Positions 1-35,800 of a stretch of 64,000 bases of DNA are shown one piece after another. The notes beneath the pieces were generated by a model. The model was not told where the DNA came from, searched no databases, and saw nothing but the letters and a program-made list of their open reading frames with translations. The DNA lies in assembly GCF_026213295.1 (NCBI RefSeq), contig NC_079431.1:10763575-10827574 (forward strand), written 5' to 3'. The position numbers and the translations under genes are program-made. The DNA is from Gadus chalcogrammus. Its lineage: Eukaryota; Chordata; Actinopteri; Gadiformes; Gadidae. Each line of letters starts with the position of its first letter. The first letter of the stretch is position 1.

Positions 1-144
1 TAAGAGGCAGAGGACGCCATTCACACCATTGGAAAGACCGGACTTGTCCCATAATATCTCATCTATAAGTGTACTTGTCATCCTGAAGAAATAAACAATT
101 AATGTGAATTTATTTGACTCAAGAGTCCCTAAAAGGAGACCAAC

Positions 145-22011
<21,867 letters not shown>

Positions 22012-22631
22012 TCTGGAACTAGCAGTGAGGGCCGAAGGGGAGAAGAGTCAGGCTTCTCTCCTCTCTGAGTGAGGAAGAGATGGAGAGGGAGACGGAGAGA
22101 GATGTCAAGTATTGGAACGGTAGCCCCTTGAGATGGAGCGCCTGGCTGCAGACACAATCCACCCTCCACCAATTTCCACCATTGCTCCCTCTGTCCCTCA
22201 CTCCAAACAATACCCTCCCAATGTTGGGTAACCATGCACAGCATAATACGGGGGAAGTAAAGACATGAATAGAGATGAGAAAATGTGGTTCTGTGGAATT
22301 AACATATATACTATAGATACACGATAATCACACACATAGAGTGACTACATCCACCATGGAGGCAGATTAAAGAGGCGTGTGAAGCAACATAGCTCCACAT
22401 ATCCTTTCTTGTGTGTCATAATCCATGCTGCAGAATCGTGTACTGCATGGAGGCTGCTGTGTGTGCAGTGTGCCCTGTCCCTGGATGTATCGAAAATGGC
22501 TTCTGCCTGAGCGGCCGATTTGTGCGGTGTTAGAAATGTTGCCGTTGGCCCAATTCACAGCCACAGTAGGGCAGTGAATCTCTCCAACACCCCCCCGGTG
22601 AAGAGAGTGTGCGTGTGTGCCCAAGTATAAT

Positions 22632-22778
<147 letters not shown>

Positions 22779-23330
22779 ACCTGCATCCTGCATGGGTTTG
22801 TGTGTGCAGAAACCCCAGCTCTGAGTATGTGAATCTCCAGATGATAGATAGTGGCCATCTTGGAGGTAGGTCATCTTTATTGGCCTTCGCTGCACTTAAT
22901 GCACTTGAGACGAAGCCTGGATATGCAGCATCTACATCTAGCAAGCTAGCTAGCTAGCATTAGCCTGCTCCCTCACCCAGCGTGCAAATGTCACCCCATA
23001 ATCAAACACACACACATACACACACATAATCAGCCATCAATTGGTTCTCATGTAAAAAATACTTCAGCCACCTGGGCTTAAAAATATGCACACACACACA
23101 AATAGCGACACATACTCCTTTACACTAATATATGAGCACTTTCATGTTGCATTCGGTTTGAATGTCAGCAAGATGTAAGGTTCACATCACACTGCTTGGG
23201 GTGCCGCTTTAGGGGGACGCGGTATAAATCACATTCAATCCAATGCATCGTTTAATCAATGTATAGTCAATGATAATCACATATGCACACACAGACACAC
23301 ACAGACACACATCTATGGGAAAGGGCACCC

Positions 23331-23443
<113 letters not shown>

Positions 23444-26301
23444 GACGGGATAGCCTTTAAGAACAGCGTACGCACACCGCTCCCTACTGCACTGAGCTCC
23501 CCCCTCCCATATACCACTTAGTGAGCACTTCATAAGGGGGAATTAAGGTTGAGTCGTCAAGACAAAGGGGGGAGAGAGAGCCAGAGCTAGAGCAAAATTG
23601 CGAGAGAAACTGAGGGAGAGAGAGAGAGAGCATTGATCCAAGGAGACAGGCTTTGCAGGGTGTTGGTGAGGGGGCGTCATTCATTGCACATATACAGGAG
23701 GCAAGCTGCTCTGACCCTGCTATTGAGCAATTTACAGAGAAACTGAAAACAATAGGCAGAGAGAAAGAGGTTTATTTCTGCTCTTTCTGGAGGGAATACG
23801 GTGGCGTTTCTAGCATTGGGAGGTTAGGGTTAGGGTTAGTTAACTGCATACGCATAACGGTCGCCTTGTATGACCATACTGTCATCCATATGGCCACGGC
23901 CCTAACGTTGTTCCAGCCATTCAGAGTGACGGCCAGATGGAATTCAAGCAAAATCACATTAAAATCAGAAAAGTCTTCCATGCAGGTTTATGTTAATCTT
24001 TTAACATAGTTATTTAGTCTATTTTGATAAAAAACTGTTTAGATTGCCTCGTAGATTCCTACATTTTCCTTTAAACGCCGCCATTGTTTTTTTTAATTGG
24101 CCAGACTGCGGCGCTCCTTGTCTGTCATGAACTGAAGCTCCCTCCCCCGAGCCTTGATTGGTCCTGGCATTTAAATGTTTTTTGGGCATGGCCTTCAACT
24201 GGTTCGTGAGCAGACTGATCCACAGAGAGAATGTGAACACGCGTGATCGTGTCCGTTGACGAAGGCTAGCATCGCGGTGGTGGCGGAGTAAGAGCTAAGC
24301 GCAGTCACCACCTTGCTCCGCTGTCTGCAGAGATCATGAGGCGCCACAAAGTGACAGTTGCTAACACAGCAAGGACCCTTGGTGTTGCATCGCTAAAACG
24401 CCAGAGGCACTTACACTACACTTATGAACCACGGTTGGAACTAGGAACAAATGACTGCTCACTGGAACTAATTAAACAGCACAATTAAACCGAATACAAA
24501 CACAAAACGGTAATGAACCAAATAACAGGCCTAAAGGTTACAGTTTGAACGTTCCGTATGCAATCCCTGATTCCAGAATGGTGAGGTACGATATGGACCA
24601 TACGGGTTGATATCAGCAGGTTATCCGTGATGTATTCACTATGTCTGGGATGTCTCTGTTCCACTCTTCAGCGGTCACGCATGAATGATCTCTGATGGCT
24701 TCTCAAGACCTCTAGGTGAACCACCTTACATCTACCAGTTAACTTCACAGCATCTGAAAATCCTACATGATTTGTTAAGACGTAAAATGAAGATAGGTCA
24801 AACATGGTACTGGGCCTCATCAACTGGGCCAATAGGCAAAATAAAAAAAATATTCTCCTGCATTTCTTCAAAATATATACTTACTCTCTTTATATAGATT
24901 TTAGTATAATTATAGCTATCAGAAAGAGATTGTTTTACGACAAATACACATGCACGACAATCACGACCACACACAAAGTTGATCAGACATGCTGGCCATA
25001 GTCACGCACACACCAAGGCAAATAAAATCCCAAAGGATCAATCCACATTAAGAAGTGTGCCCCGATATCCCCCTTTTCCCCAGTCATATCACTGAAGCAA
25101 ACTCACTACAACCAGATGTCGGAGAGAGAAAGTGAGTATCGGCCTCTGAAGGAGAGAGGAATGTGAAGAAGGCCCCCACAATGACTCGGCTAGACGGCTA
25201 GCTTGGATGACACAGCATTGTGCGACCGCTCTCATTTAGATGTGAGCACTCGGCAGCCTGAACTGACATGACGGGAGTGCATTCTGGGCAAGACATTGGT
25301 CCATTTTGTGTCAAAAAAACGCTTTCCTTGTTTCCTTCTCTCTCCCAAATCTGATTGGTAATGCACTTATAAGTACTACAACTAAAAAATTCATAATTCA
25401 TAATAATAAGATATTTATATCAACCACACCCATAAGAATCTCTCTCTATCTTGATCCCGGATCAGACCAAAATGGGGACAATGAGACGAGACAGGATAAA
25501 ACGACCCCAGATTATATTGTAGCATGACACATCATGATTCCAGTCTAGGGATTCTGTAGTGCGTCTTTCCCCCAAGTCTGATACAGAGAAAGTCTAGTTT
25601 TAAGTTGTACTAGCCTATAAGATGTTACATGTTGCATCTTGAAGAAGGCTTTTCTGACTACTTTACTAAAAACTGCAGTTCTACGTCCAGTCTTATCTCA
25701 TCTTCTTGTGTTAAACCAGGCAGCAACCATGACTGCCCGTTTGTGAAATCCCTGGCAGAAGGGACTACCACGTAGTTCCTAAGACCACCTTTAGATGGTT
25801 TGGAGTGGCTGGGTGAAAAAAAGTGTTCACCTTTGTAAGTTTGGAAAATTGTAATTTAATTCCTGTAATACAAAGCAAATATGCTTTCTCTTCGTTTTGG
25901 TTAAGAACTCAGTGACAGGTAGAGGCACGGCCATCTACCTCCCAACCTCCAAGTGTTAAATTCAGAGCAAAAAAATGTATATCAATGGCGGAGCCCGTGA
26001 TGCAAAATGTACGGCTTCTTAACGCTTGTGTGTAAACCAATGGGTCAATGGATGCAATGTCCATATGATTTACAGCCTATGGTCTGAACCTGCCCTCAGT
26101 CTCTCCCCTGGTCTGTCTCATGCGGGTGTCGCCGTCTGTCGTCGTGGAGTCAAGGTGTCTTTGAGCTGTGTGGCTGAGGACCAGATGCACCCCGACCGAT
26201 GTCTGGGTACAGGGTGTCAAAGAAAAGCAGAGCGAGGAGGCAAGTGGCCACCCTGCCATGCAGCTGATTACAGTGTTTAGTTCACTATTGGTGTGGGCTT
26301 A

Positions 26302-26668
<367 letters not shown>

Positions 26669-26810
26669 CAGTGGTCCCCTTGCAAGGGCATCTTGGGATT
26701 GAGGGTTAATTGAAATCCAAACACACATTCTAGTAGGCTGGTTTGTAATACCGAGCCAGACAAAGATAGAGAAGAGAACAACACAACGCAACAAACACAA
26801 ACAACTCACG

Positions 26811-26886
26811 AAGAAGAAGAAGAAGAAGAAGAAGAAGAAGAAGAAGAAGAAGAAGAAGAAGAAGAAGAAGAAGAAGAAGAAGAAGA
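26811..26886. repeat. (AGA)n trinucleotide repeat, about 25 units
   Basis: Uninterrupted AAG/AGA triplets, a purine tract on the plus strand. Confidence 0.97.
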
Positions 26887-27764
26887 TAAGGGGGTCAATG
26901 GAGGCAAGGGGCAGGGTAAAATAACAGGGTGGGTGTGGCCAAATGAGAACAATGGGGTCGATTAAAGCGAAAAATACATTCGCCAGTTACAACACAGCAC
27001 AGACATCTTCTGAGGAAGCAGGGTCGCTGCGGCTCTTGGCAGGAAGACTTGGCGTGGTGCCTGATGTCGTGCTGAGGTGTGCTGCCCTTCAAGTCAACCA
27101 AGGAATACAAAGACACGCTCAAAGCATCTGGCTGCTGGAGCTCAGCGTGGTCGGACCAGCAGTAGGATCAGCTGGCTGTCATTATAAAGCAACGGGCACG
27201 CAACAGTTCAATGCTAACGGTCAAGCACTTTATACCCTGATCATCTGCAAAAACTGCATCATGCTGCAAAAAAAAAAACATTATATAATTGCTTCTATGG
27301 TGTTACATGTGCCATACATAGCCATGATCATCATCATGCATGTGTGTGCTAATATAATGCATAATTAATCCCCAGAGGGAAATTCTGTTTTCTCAGCATG
27401 CTGCAGTAAAAATATAGATACATAGTCCCACAAGGAGGAATAAAATATAATGGCCAGATTATCTAAACGTTGGTCTTGATATTGTACGCACACAATGACC
27501 TCTCTAACGAAATCAAATAGTTGAATGTGATTTTGTTCTCAGGATAGAACAGTGAAGTGAGTGAATAATCAAATATGACCCAACATAATTGACTGGAGTT
27601 GTTTAATGAACCTAGATGTTAAGACGCGCAAGAAACACTGGAAAAGTAAGAACGACCACACGGGGCCTGAGGAAGCTGTGCAGACCGAGCAGTAAGCAAT
27701 GGTTCGTCTTGCAGAAAGAAGGACGAGGCACAAAAGAGGCCAGATCTGCTGACGGGGAGGCCAG

Positions 27765-27921
<157 letters not shown>

Positions 27922-28935
27922 CAACTTCCCTGGAGACTTGGAGCTCTAGTTGATCCAGAGCCAACGAAACAGAGGTACGTAATTCATGGTGGCAAGGGCA
28001 TGCTGTTGTTCGTCTCAGCTCGCTGTCCAGCCGTTAACCAGGGCACACACACACACACACACACGTACACAAATGCACTCACTCACACACACATGTACAC
28101 ACACACACACACACATTATTAACTGTTGCCGATTTACTCTTCGTCTTTAGGGTATGAACACACTGATTAATTTAATGCATGTATGAATTATAAAATAGAA
28201 GTAAGACCAATTCCCTTCATACATACACAAGCACCCTTGCGATGCGTGACGTAACATCAAAGGCGTGAGACCTTAAAGAAAACAGCTTTATTCGTGACAC
28301 CTTGCAAGATAATTACGCAATCAAGCCCACACATCCCCTTTCATTACATCCATTTTACTCAGCCTCTCCTATTCTGATTTTCTCTGTTCTTATTCCCTCT
28401 AATGGTTCTGCCTCCCACCTGCTATTTTACCTCTTCGCTTCTTGTATTCAAACCACTCCAATCCACCTACTCATCCTTCCTCTCCAACGCCTCCTCCGCC
28501 TCTTCTTCTTCTTCTTCTTCTTCTTCCCTCAGTCATATCTCTCTCTCTCTCTCTCACTCTCTCTATCCCTCTCTCCCTCCCTCTCCCTCTCACCCACTCT
28601 ACCCCTCTCTTTCCCTTTTCCGTGCTTCCTCTCCCTCCCTCCCAGCCTCCCCCTCTCTCCATCCCAAACCCTCCCATCATACCTCTCTCCCTACTTCCCT
28701 CCTACGATCCTAGCACTATGCAACCACTGCCCTTAGTCTTAGTGTGAATATGTGTGTTGTGTGTGTGCGCTGTGTGTGTGTGCGCCTGTGTGTGTGCGTG
28801 AGTCCCACAGATGCTGCATTGCGGGGCTCTTGACTGCGCTGGCTGGCTCACTGCAGGCGACAAGACGAACGAGAGAATACACTTAAACAACCAAGGTCCA
28901 CCGTCTGCATGTGTGCGTGTGCGCGAGTGCTTGCA

Positions 28936-28994
<59 letters not shown>

Positions 28995-28995
28995 C
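28936..28995. repeat. (GCGT)n repeat, about 15 units
   Basis: Tetranucleotide alternating purine/pyrimidine tract, potentially Z-DNA forming. Confidence 0.95.
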
Positions 28996-29761
28996 TGCAT
29001 CTGGTGGTCTGTCAGTTTGCAATTATCGTACGTCAATACAATCAGAGCCCAATTTTATGCACATAGCTCGTTACACTAGACAAAAAATTGATTCATGAAT
29101 GAAGCCAGACCACTGCCAGTGTCTTTAAATAATACGTGATTCTAGCTGTCCAGATTCAGTGCAGGAGTAAACATACAGTAGACCTGACAGCAGACAGCCA
29201 AAATCGAACAACACAACTCCGAAAACAAGTAAACCGGGTCTGGTCGCTTGGGTTGTTTTGTGGCAGTTCATGGCAATCGGCCTTGAAATGAAAATGTAGC
29301 TGCAAACCAGTTAATGTTTTTACAGTTTTGTTTGAGCATGTTTGGATGCCAGTCAGAAGCGTACTGAGCCTGTTGGCATCTGCATTGTAAACACAATGCT
29401 TGATTGATTTTGCATCACTTCTGAGAATACGTAGTATACTACTGATTATACAACGGGGGGCCTAAATCCAGCGATCTGATTGGCTCCTAACTGTTGTATA
29501 ATGAGCGTATACATAACTGCTATGACGCCCGATCATTTTGTGAAAGTATCACTCCGCGCCTTGAAGTGGAAACCATTACAACCGTTCTCTCGGAGGGACA
29601 CTAAAGTATGTTGCATAGCGAGCGTCGTGCATTTTGAAGGCAGCCAGGAGGGACTACTTTTTTGTATTCTTTAATAAAACGGCTACTTCGACTTTCTTGG
29701 TTTCTTTTTAAATGTAGTGTTTCTATGACTTTCGTTTCGCCATAACAGTAACCGTTGTATA

Positions 29762-29912
29762 AAAGCAATAGTTCACTTCAGTCAGTGGCATGTGCTCATT
29801 ATACCACTGTGAAGGGGTCGCCGGCCCTCCGCTGCGCGGCGGGGCCGGACAACGCCCCTTAACAGTGGTATAATGAGCACATACCACAGCCTGTCGTGAT
29901 CTATTGCTTAAG
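29762..29912. mobile_element. Compact fold-back element (about 150-bp palindrome)
   Basis: GTGCTCATTATACCACTGT at about 29791 pairs with ACAGTGGTATAATGAGCAC ending at 29880. Pairing extends outward to AGCAATAG/CTATTGCT and inward through GGCCGGC-like GC-rich sequence around 29835, leaving almost no loop. The GC-rich core (CCTCCGCTGCGCGGCGGGG) within AT-rich arms suggests a fish fold-back MITE. A related GTTGTATAATGAGCG tag at 29494 may belong to the same larger element. Confidence 0.65.
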
Positions 29913-30616
29913 TATACTATGTAAGACAACAGAACCATTTATGGAACTGAGTAATTACTGAGTAAATACTACAGCACCCTACGTACTGTCAACATCTCTC
30001 TGATTATCACATGGCTGTTTGAGTCACCATTGATACAACACAGGTGAAAATGATTCGTCAACCCTTATTCCTATTAGTATTCCTAGTGAGTACGCTATTG
30101 AGAAAACAATTAATGTTGTCTTTGGACAGTTGTTTGCTCATATAAAGCAGAGGAATGTTTTACTTAGATTAACAAAAAATAGGCAGAGGTATCCGATGTT
30201 CATGTCAGTTCAGTCTTGGATGCCTGACATTATTTTTTAAAAGATAAGGCCTAATACGTTATTATGCAAAAAGGGTTATCATTAAAGTGATGCTGTCCAT
30301 TGTTAAATAATATATTAAAGCGGAGCCACACATTCAGGCCAAATTTAAACTCTTTAGCTAGTATATGTAGAGAGAACATGCAAACACCACAGAGAAAAAA
30401 TTACCAGGAACAGGAATCCAACCACTTAGGGTTGATGGTGACTGCACCAAGGCATCCCTGAGTAGCCCTCCATCGCTTCGCTGCGATGGCTCTGAGAATC
30501 TGACTTGTACAGCTCAGTGCTTTGCCATCACGGCCTCCAGAAGTCTCTTCAGAAAGCGAGCACTGTATCAAAATAAGGCAATGCACGACAGCCCGGTTCG
30601 CTGGCAACTGCATCTT

Positions 30617-30629
30617 GTTGCCAGGCAAC
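30617..30629. promoter_or_regulatory. RFX X-box-like motif
   Basis: GTTGCCAGGCAAC is a perfect inverted repeat with one central base and fits the RFX site with a one-base spacer. It lies within the long map2 5' intron. Confidence 0.45.
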
Positions 30630-31028
30630 AGGAAGTAAATGGTAGACTTTCCTTTTCATAAGAAAATACATTTGTTTCTCTTCGGTTTTCCGCATCTCTT
30701 GTCAGGCTTCATTCAAACACAATTCTACACCTTGATGTGGATTTCGAGAGCTTTTTGGCGTTCTAACTAATGTTTTTTATACATACAAGATGGGAACACA
30801 GCATTTGCAGAAACTGTGAGAGGATAGAAGAGGGGGAAAGAGAGCTCAGCAGAGATAGATTTGCCCTCAGGGTGCTAAAATCAATGACTCGTTATACTGC
30901 AGGCACCACAGATTCATGTGCCCGCATACACACACACACACACACACACACACGTTAAGTTATGACTTAAGGGCAATACTATTAATCCCCTGCTGGAAGC
31001 ACTATTTATACAGACCTTCCGAGCGTCT

Positions 31029-31040
31029 GTGTCTGTGTCT

Positions 31041-31135
<95 letters not shown>

Positions 31136-31146
31136 CGTGTGTGTGT
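31029..31146. repeat. (TG)n microsatellite
   Basis: Starts as TCTGTG units and becomes pure TG, ending GCGTGCGTGTG. Confidence 0.97.
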
Positions 31147-31445
31147 ATACAGTCCTGTGTGCATCTAGAGCTAAGGTGATGCTCTAGTCTCTCACTCTCT
31201 GTGGTGGTGGTTGTGGGGATGGCATTAAAATGTTTAAGAAAGGGCCATTTTCAAACGTGTGTGTGAATCGGTTATGAATCTGTATTTGTATAATCTGTGG
31301 CATGATTCGGTCTCCAGTCTAAATTCACCCAACCAAATTAATGTTACTGCTTGACAATTCAATATTGGCAAACCCAAAGCTGTATTTCCAAGTTCTGAGA
31401 TAAAACACAGTTGCAAATACGGAGGCTTATTTCTTTCTTTGTGAA

Positions 31446-31569
<124 letters not shown>

Positions 31570-32473
31570 AAGTGTAGCTCTTCCTGCCTTCCCACTCACA
31601 GCTCGCAGCAACAAGCACTTACATATACAGCCGCCTACACTGTCATTTCAGCTACAGTGCTGACAGACACTGCTGGGCTCTCTGTCCGTCTGTCTGTCTT
31701 TTCTGTCTTTATATGTGGCTGTGAGTGACACCTAGAAACATCCTTGACTTGACACAAACCACCTGAAACATGAATAATTCACCATTTCGGTCGAGTTTTT
31801 TCCTGTGTGTTCATGAATGCATCCACGGAGAATAGAACACGCTTCACTAAAACACAATTGAATGGGTTAGTTTCAAAGCCCCTCACAAGCCCGGTCTCTC
31901 CTGCTTTTCCACAACATTCATCCCTGAAATGAGGCCCGTTGCAGGTTTTATCGAGGAAAGCACATTTCCCCAGAAAGAGTTTCACATTCAAGCTGTTTTA
32001 GGTAAGATGGAAGAGGGCAATATTTTGAAAATCAACCATCAAAAAAATGTCCCCCTCCCTCTCTGCTTTCTCCCTCCCTCCCTACGTTTCTTCCCTGCCA
32101 TTGAAAACTGTTAGCATTTCACAGACCTATGATTGACAAGCACATGGACTCCCAAAGCCAATGTCCCAATGCCTGAATGATCAGAAAAGATGCAGGAGCA
32201 GACTTCAATCTAAAAAGGCTTATACAGGGGCAGGCTCACAGTCTACTATAAACAAATATTCTCACATTGCAATTCACTGACTATTTTCCCGAAAGCACCA
32301 TTGATGTTGAAGTGAAGTGAAGTTTGTGTTCCTGACTCTTGAACTTTAAAGATGTCAATAGGATTGAATGAGATGCATAATAATCTCACTGTTGCTTTTT
32401 CACCAACCAATCTCTGTCCCTGCAGTCCCACTGTCTCTATGTCACTCTGGCATGCGGCCACGCCGATGTTTAC

Positions 32474-32662
32474 CTGGTGAGGTGGTGACTGACTTCCGGT
32501 GTGTCGAGTCAATCAGAGCGATCCTCTTCTCTCTCTCGCTCGGTTCCTCTCTTTGTGTTGGTCTCTCCGGGCGTGGCCAGCCGGAAGTGGACAGTTGGAT
32601 TAACACAGGAACGCAGAGGGGGAAGGGGGGTGGGGTTGAGGGAAATGGCCTCTCTGTCGAAC
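32474..32662 (-). other. map2: Candidate non-coding 5'UTR exon of map2
   Basis: 189-nt segment with a strong acceptor (TTTTTATGTATTTTCAG) and donor (CACCAG/GTAAAC) on the map2 strand. It contains no ATG, as expected of a 5' leader, and is richer in GC than its surroundings. It carries two oppositely oriented ETS-type cores (CACTTCCGG and ACCGGAAGT). It could be an internal leader exon, or an alternative first exon with its own promoter. Linkage to the ATG exon at 22018 is by inference from strand and order. Confidence 0.5.
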
Positions 32663-32816
32663 CTGAAAATACATAAAAATAGATCAACATTTCTTTATTG
32701 AACTAATTTAAATACATCGGCTCCATAAAATATTTCACAGTTTTAAGAAGGTAACAGTACAGATAGGACGTGTAGGAGTCTGACAAAATTTAAATATAGA
32801 TATATATGTATAGATA

Positions 32817-32824
<8 letters not shown>

Positions 32825-32862
<38 letters not shown>
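32825..32862. repeat. (TA)n microsatellite
   Basis: About 19 TA units in a map2 5' intron. Confidence 0.95.
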
Positions 32863-32863
<1 letters not shown>

Positions 32864-35800
32864 TGTTGTGTTGGCACCAGTATTGAGTGTACAATAACAT
32901 TAACTCTCAACATTTTACTGTTGTTGCCTCCTAGTCGCTTGAATTTCGCTAACAGCAGCAGTTTTCCTCTCAGCAACGATGAACACAAAAATGGGCCAGT
33001 ATCCAAAGACCAACCGTAAACATAGCTGTGTAGGGTGGGTTAGGCCCCATAGAGCTGGGACGTTATAGCGGGCACTGAAGTGTTCAACACAAACAGCCGA
33101 AAGTTCAATGAATAAGCCCAAAAAGGGCAGATTTAATGAACAAAGAAAGTATTGACCAAGCAAAAGCATCCATTGGGCCGTCTTACCTAAGACACTTTTG
33201 GACTAGAGATCCCCATTGACAAAGTCAGGGCTCAAAGGAATTGGATCACTATTGCTCTGCGTGCTTTGACTCTTAACCCTAACTTTTTCCTATAGCTCCT
33301 TCAATGTGATCGGCTAATGGAGCGGGTCTTGGAGAACCTACTCTGTGTGTTGTGATTCTGTCCCCTAATTACAGAAAGTGACAGCTTGATTAGACTACCA
33401 AAAGGGCCACTGTCCAACATAAGGCTGACTTCGGGAACATGTTCAGATTGAAATTACTATTCAATATCACAGTGATATTTTGATCGCAGCAGCCTCGAAA
33501 GTGGAAGTTGGAACTGGATGAAGTTTAATATTAAAGTTTTCTTTCAGGATTTCTATTTGAACTTTCAGTATCCAACAACAACCTTAAACATATGGAAAAT
33601 GCCATGCCCTTAACAGTTGCAATTTTGCAATTAAGCCTGCACATTAAATCACTGATGCTGAAATGGATGCTGCAAACAGTCCCAGGGTGAAATGCCATGT
33701 TTCTAAAGGGTATTTTCATTCAAATGGTGTAATTGTGAGTCACGAGTTCCCCTTAAAGCTCCCCATTATGGCTCCAACACCATATGCCGGCGCTTCCATA
33801 CATAATAAGCATTTATCCAGAGGATCTCACTGGCTATGGGAGCTGCCACTGTTGCTGGGTGTGCTGATGTATGAGTCAGCAAGCCCACTGGCTTTCTTCT
33901 CGCACTGTGGGAAAAAAAAACTGTTTGATCTCTTCAATTTCCCCCCGAAAAACAGACAGGGGAAAAGCAGAAGATATGCTAATGGGGCCTAGCTGTTTCA
34001 TAAGAGCTGTGTGAATAATGTCACCATTAGTGGGAATAGAGAAACGACTATCTGGGCTCCAGAAGGAGAGAATGCGAATCCAGCGACCAGTGTCGAAGAA
34101 TTACAGGTGCCTTTCATGTTTTGTTACCACCATCCAATCCCTGGCTGATTTCCCAGAGTAGTAGTTTATCTCTGGATTGCTTCTACTCATAAAAAGGACC
34201 AAACCGGTCTTGGCAATCGAGCCACGGTAACCGTCTCCATTGGCTTCATTAAAACATCCGTAACCAATATAATGAGTCCAAACTACTTCCTCTTACCTAT
34301 TCTGCCGGAGAACATTTAGCATGGGCAGGCCTGCCACAGAACAGATTTTTTTGTGACTCTAAAAGAGAAGGCTACGATGGTTTGATCACCCAGAACAAAT
34401 GTTGTCGTGAGCCCAGATAGACAGACTTCTGCAGTTACAAGCCATGGGAAAGTAGCCAGTAGGAAACTATAGATGGGCCTCAGAGACAACTCAATAAATA
34501 AACAAAATTATTCCTTTTGCTATATTTCAGATTCTTTTTATTTCATGATTTAATATTTTTGAGGCGCAGGGTTAGGTAAATTTCAAAATTTTGGCTGATA
34601 GTATAGTTGGAATGGAATGCAAAAGCCCTAGAAAAACCGATTATATATGGATAATGATTTGAATTTCAACGTTGATTACGTTTTTTCCTCGTTTGTGTCT
34701 GACTGAGAGTTTGGGCTTCCTGCATCCTTTATATACTTCATATATATATATTTTAAGCATATAAAGTGTGTATTATACACATACATCTGCTTGTAGCAGA
34801 TGGTGTATCCATGTTACACTATCACAGCTATTTATGACAGCTATTTTGCATCACAGAAAATGTACTATTTGATGATGAAAATACACAGCTTTTGAAGTTC
34901 AACTAAGACAAAGTGGATGTGGGTGTTCATGTGAATGTGAATAAGCTGAGGGACATTCTAGCTACACCTGTGCAACACTGTGTTTGAAGCATTTTGCCTG
35001 AGAGCAGCATGGGCCAAAGACAGTTCCCCTTGGACAGCACAGTGCTGATCTCTATTTACAATAAGAGTTTAAGGCATTTGTTCCTCTGTCTGAGGCCCAG
35101 TTATACATGCCTTTGGGTCATGCTACGTCATCTTTATTGTCAAAGAGAAGAGGAAGGGATTTTGTTGAGTAAAAGCTGGAACTGAGCTAGACAGGGATGA
35201 AAACACAGATATGATTAAGATCTAAACAGTTCAACCGTTTTTGTACCAGAATCTGCGCATCGTTTAAAAGGATAATTAATAATATATTTATTTTTCATTA
35301 TTTGATGAATGGCTACAGAATTTCCTAATTTAGTTTTTTTATCATTTTTCAAACCTTTATAAAATGTGTATTTTTCTTGGCTCCCTGTCCAAAAAAGGGT
35401 TACGCTAGCAAAGTCTTAAACAGCTATTTGGGTGAAACTAGGTAGACCACATTTTCCCAGATTCAGCAAAGATTATTTACAGGATGCATTTTCCATGCAT
35501 TGCAGGTTGTCTCTCCTACATATAGCGTTGGGGAATAATGAAAAAGAGTAAAAACCAAGAGTTTAAAACAATAAACTGCAATACCAATGTTATTTTTAGC
35601 AAGTGTACCTGAGTAAACTAAATATTTACTTTCAGCCTTCCTCCTTTCTTCTGCAAATGAAAAATTGGGCTTCTGTTAGTAATTGGAGGCCTGTGCCTTA
35701 GCAACAGAATGACAACCGCATATATATGAATACGCCTATCGAAAGAAATAAGTGATAATAATTTCACAGTGAGGCTACGCCGGCTTTTGCAATCTCACTG

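Noticed and set aside
23823..23840. Three telomere-like TTAGGG units
   Set aside because: Too short to be an interstitial telomere. Easily chance in this genome.
30401..30628. 75-codon minus-strand open frame near the X-box at 30617
   Set aside because: The composition looks ordinary, but I see no acceptor and only a weak donor (CCTG/GTAATT). No family recognised.
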